Shown here: positions 32,441-33,652 of the stretch, piece after piece
Layout of the letters: the number at the start of each line of letters is the position of its first letter
Position numbering within the stretch: position 1 is the first letter of the stretch
Assembly: GCA_017412625.1 (NCBI GenBank)
Contig: JAFPWZ010000055.1
Location: 1-33,652 of the forward strand
Direction of reading: 5' to 3'
Length of the DNA: 33,652 nt
Origin: Methanomicrobium sp.
GTDB lineage: Archaea > Halobacteriota > Methanomicrobia > Methanomicrobiales > Methanomicrobiaceae
Program-made: the position numbers and the translations under genes
The notes under the pieces: generated by a model
Told to the model about the DNA's origin: nothing
Databases searched by the model: none
The model's input: the letters and a program-made list of their open reading frames with translations, nothing else

Positions 32441-33520
32441 CTAATATTCCGGAATAACGCCGCGATTTACGACGGATTTTTTAGGAGATCTGCTGAAGCG
32501 CAGATTGGAGGTCTCGGGGTTTATTGTGAAAAAGGCGGCGATGTTGCCTTCTTCGATGAAAAAGGGGCTGTTTATGAGTTTTGAGCCGGCGACTGCCATG
32601 TTGAGTATTTCGTCGGGTGTGAGGCCGTATGCGTAGCTGACGAAGGACATCTCCGCAAACATGTCGGGCTGGACGAACATGACGTTGTCCGTGCCCAGAA
32701 GGACTTCGCAGCCGAGATCGAGCATCTTTCGAATCGGCGGGTGCTCGTTTGAGGTGCTCTGACCGAGGATGTGATTCGAACGCGGGCAGACGGCGATGGG
32801 AATTTCCGATTCCGCACAGCGTCTGAGTTGTGAGTCGGTGGCGTGCGTCATGTGTATGAGGAGGTCGGGCTGCGCATCGATTGCGGCGTCGATGTCGCGC
32901 GTGTCCTTTTCGCCGGCATGAAACGCCACGAATCCGCCGCGTTTTTTGGTTTCGGCGGCATACTCGAGGACCTGCTCTCCTTCTTTCGTGCTCGAGATTC
33001 CTATGCCGTCCGCGACGGATTCCCCGCCGTTTCGCCCGAGTATGAGGGCTTTGAGTCCGGTGCCGGAGTTGTCGAGTGCGGTCTTCAGCGCGTTTACGCC
33101 TTCCGCGCCGCCTTCGCGGAAGTCGCAGAATCCCGCGGTCGCGCTCCTCTTCATGAACTTCAGGCTCTGCGTCATTGCGTCCGTGAGGGTCCCGGACGGA
33201 GTTTCGCTCAGGATTCTGTGCTTGAGTCCGTTCGGGGGTGCGACAAGGTCGGAGAGGGTCATGCCGGGCTTTGTGTGGATATCCATGGCGACGGTATCGC
33301 CGAGGTGGGTGTGTGCGTTGAAGAAGCGGGGGAAGATCCATTGTTCCGCGGCGTTTGCGGCGTTTGCGGCGCTGTCCGTCTCGACAATGCTCTTTATGAT
33401 GCCGTTTTCGACGGCAATTTCGGCATACGCGAGTTCGAATTCGCGTCCGAGACAGACTTTGCCCGATATTGTGTATGTGTCGCCCGCTCTCATTTTCCGC
33501 ATCTCTTTGCCCGACTTCAT
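32441..33520 (-). CDS. amidohydrolase-family protein (cytosine deaminase / chlorohydrolase-like)
   Basis: A 359-residue member of the amidohydrolase superfamily. Metal-binding motifs are in order: NAHTHLGD (HxH, about residue 68), FHAGEKD, HMTHATDSQL and the catalytic aspartate in LGTDNVMFVQPDM. A small beta domain at each end fits the composite-domain subgroup (COG0402-like deaminases). The substrate cannot be named; a purine- or pterin-type deaminase is possible. The N-terminus contains three in-frame ATGs within ten codons (33520, 33502, 33493), and no ribosome site clearly favours one. A short Ala/Asn repeat (AANAANAAE) is near residue 48. It lies upstream of usp on the same strand, but usp has its own promoter. 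Confidence 0.82.
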   Translation of the reverse strand: MKSGKEMRKMRAGDTYTISGKVCLGREFELAYAEIAVENGIIKSIVETDSAANAANAAEQWIFPRFFNAHTHLGDTVAMDIHTKPGMTLSDLVAPPNGLKHRILSETPSGTLTDAMTQSLKFMKRSATAGFCDFREGGAEGVNALKTALDNSGTGLKALILGRNGGESVADGIGISSTKEGEQVLEYAAETKKRGGFVAFHAGEKDTRDIDAAIDAQPDLLIHMTHATDSQLRRCAESEIPIAVCPRSNHILGQSTSNEHPPIRKMLDLGCEVLLGTDNVMFVQPDMFAEMSFVSYAYGLTPDEILNMAVAGSKLINSPFFIEEGNIAAFFTINPETSNLRFSRSPKKSVVNRGVIPEY

Positions 33521-33532
33521 TTCCGGACTTTA

Positions 33533-33612
33533 TTTTCAGTCTTTATTTCCGAACTTAATTTTATGACTTAAATTTCAGTCTTTATTTCCGGAATTATTCC
33601 AGTCTTTATTTT
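33533..33612. repeat. repeats of TTTCAGTCTTTATTTCCG upstream of the amidohydrolase
   Basis: TTTCAGTCTTTATTTCCG occurs at 33534-33551 and 33573-33590, and a partial copy TTCCAGTCTTTATTTT at 33597-33612, in the A/T-rich end of the window. The related GGACTTTATTTTCAG lies just before the first copy. On the minus strand this is the region upstream of the amidohydrolase gene. Bases 33613-33652 continue A/T-rich with a TATA-like TTTATATATG but show no gene. Confidence 0.8.
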
Positions 33613-33652
33613 GTTCTTGCCTTTATTTTATATATGTCGAAAACCAATATAA

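Overview
The window reads as chromosomal DNA of a methanogenic euryarchaeon, most likely of the Methanomicrobia (Methanomicrobiales-like); I cannot name a genus. The evidence is a set of single-copy archaeal information genes (TBP, MCM, two RFC small subunits, NMD3, aCPSF1, proteasome beta), the archaea-specific CoA route (pantoate kinase plus phosphopantothenate synthetase) and an MptD-type dihydroneopterin aldolase. TATA-type promoters, leaderless or short-leader starts and T-run terminators also fit. No rRNA, CRISPR array, insertion sequence or prophage was seen.

Layout. Bases 1-6.0 kb hold a tightly packed minus-strand operon, in transcription order NMD3, Taw2/Trm5-like tRNA enzyme, CoaBC, pantoate kinase, phosphopantothenate synthetase, a divergent RFC small subunit and a methyltransferase cut by the window edge. 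Several junctions overlap (ATGA or about 20 bases). Bases 6.0-11.0 kb, also minus strand, hold a DUF424 protein, a TatD-like metal hydrolase, MptD, MCM and the canonical RFC small subunit. Bases 11.4-16.2 kb (plus) form an RPA-associated-protein-like gene, a COG1407-type phosphoesterase and an Lhr-type helicase, which looks like a DNA repair operon. TBP follows on the minus strand.

Bases 17.1-21.2 kb are the most unusual part. Two tandem paralogous AMP-forming acyl-CoA synthetases each carry an N-terminal DNA-binding domain, but of unrelated folds: an excisionase/MerR-type helix-turn-helix in the first and a ribbon-helix-helix in the second. The promoter of the second contains eight copies of GGTGC/GCACC spaced close to whole helical turns, running from far upstream across the TATA box to the start codon. 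I propose, as inference, that these are enzyme-repressors that control their own genes in response to acyl substrate, comparable in logic to PutA.

Bases 21.4-26.7 kb hold tRNA-Leu(CAG), a small DUF1294 membrane protein with no canonical start codon, and a duplicated two-gene cassette. In each copy a membrane protein (small N-terminal domain, long low-complexity Tyr/Gly/Ser/Asn region, Yip1-like membrane domain) overlaps by ATGA a secreted protein with a Pro/Thr stalk. Bases 26.7-33.5 kb (minus) hold an MFS transporter, the psmB-aCPSF1 pair, a four-CBS protein with a universal stress protein, and an amidohydrolase. Intergenic regions carry many short tandem repeats, three of which share a TTAT motif at a roughly 11-base period.
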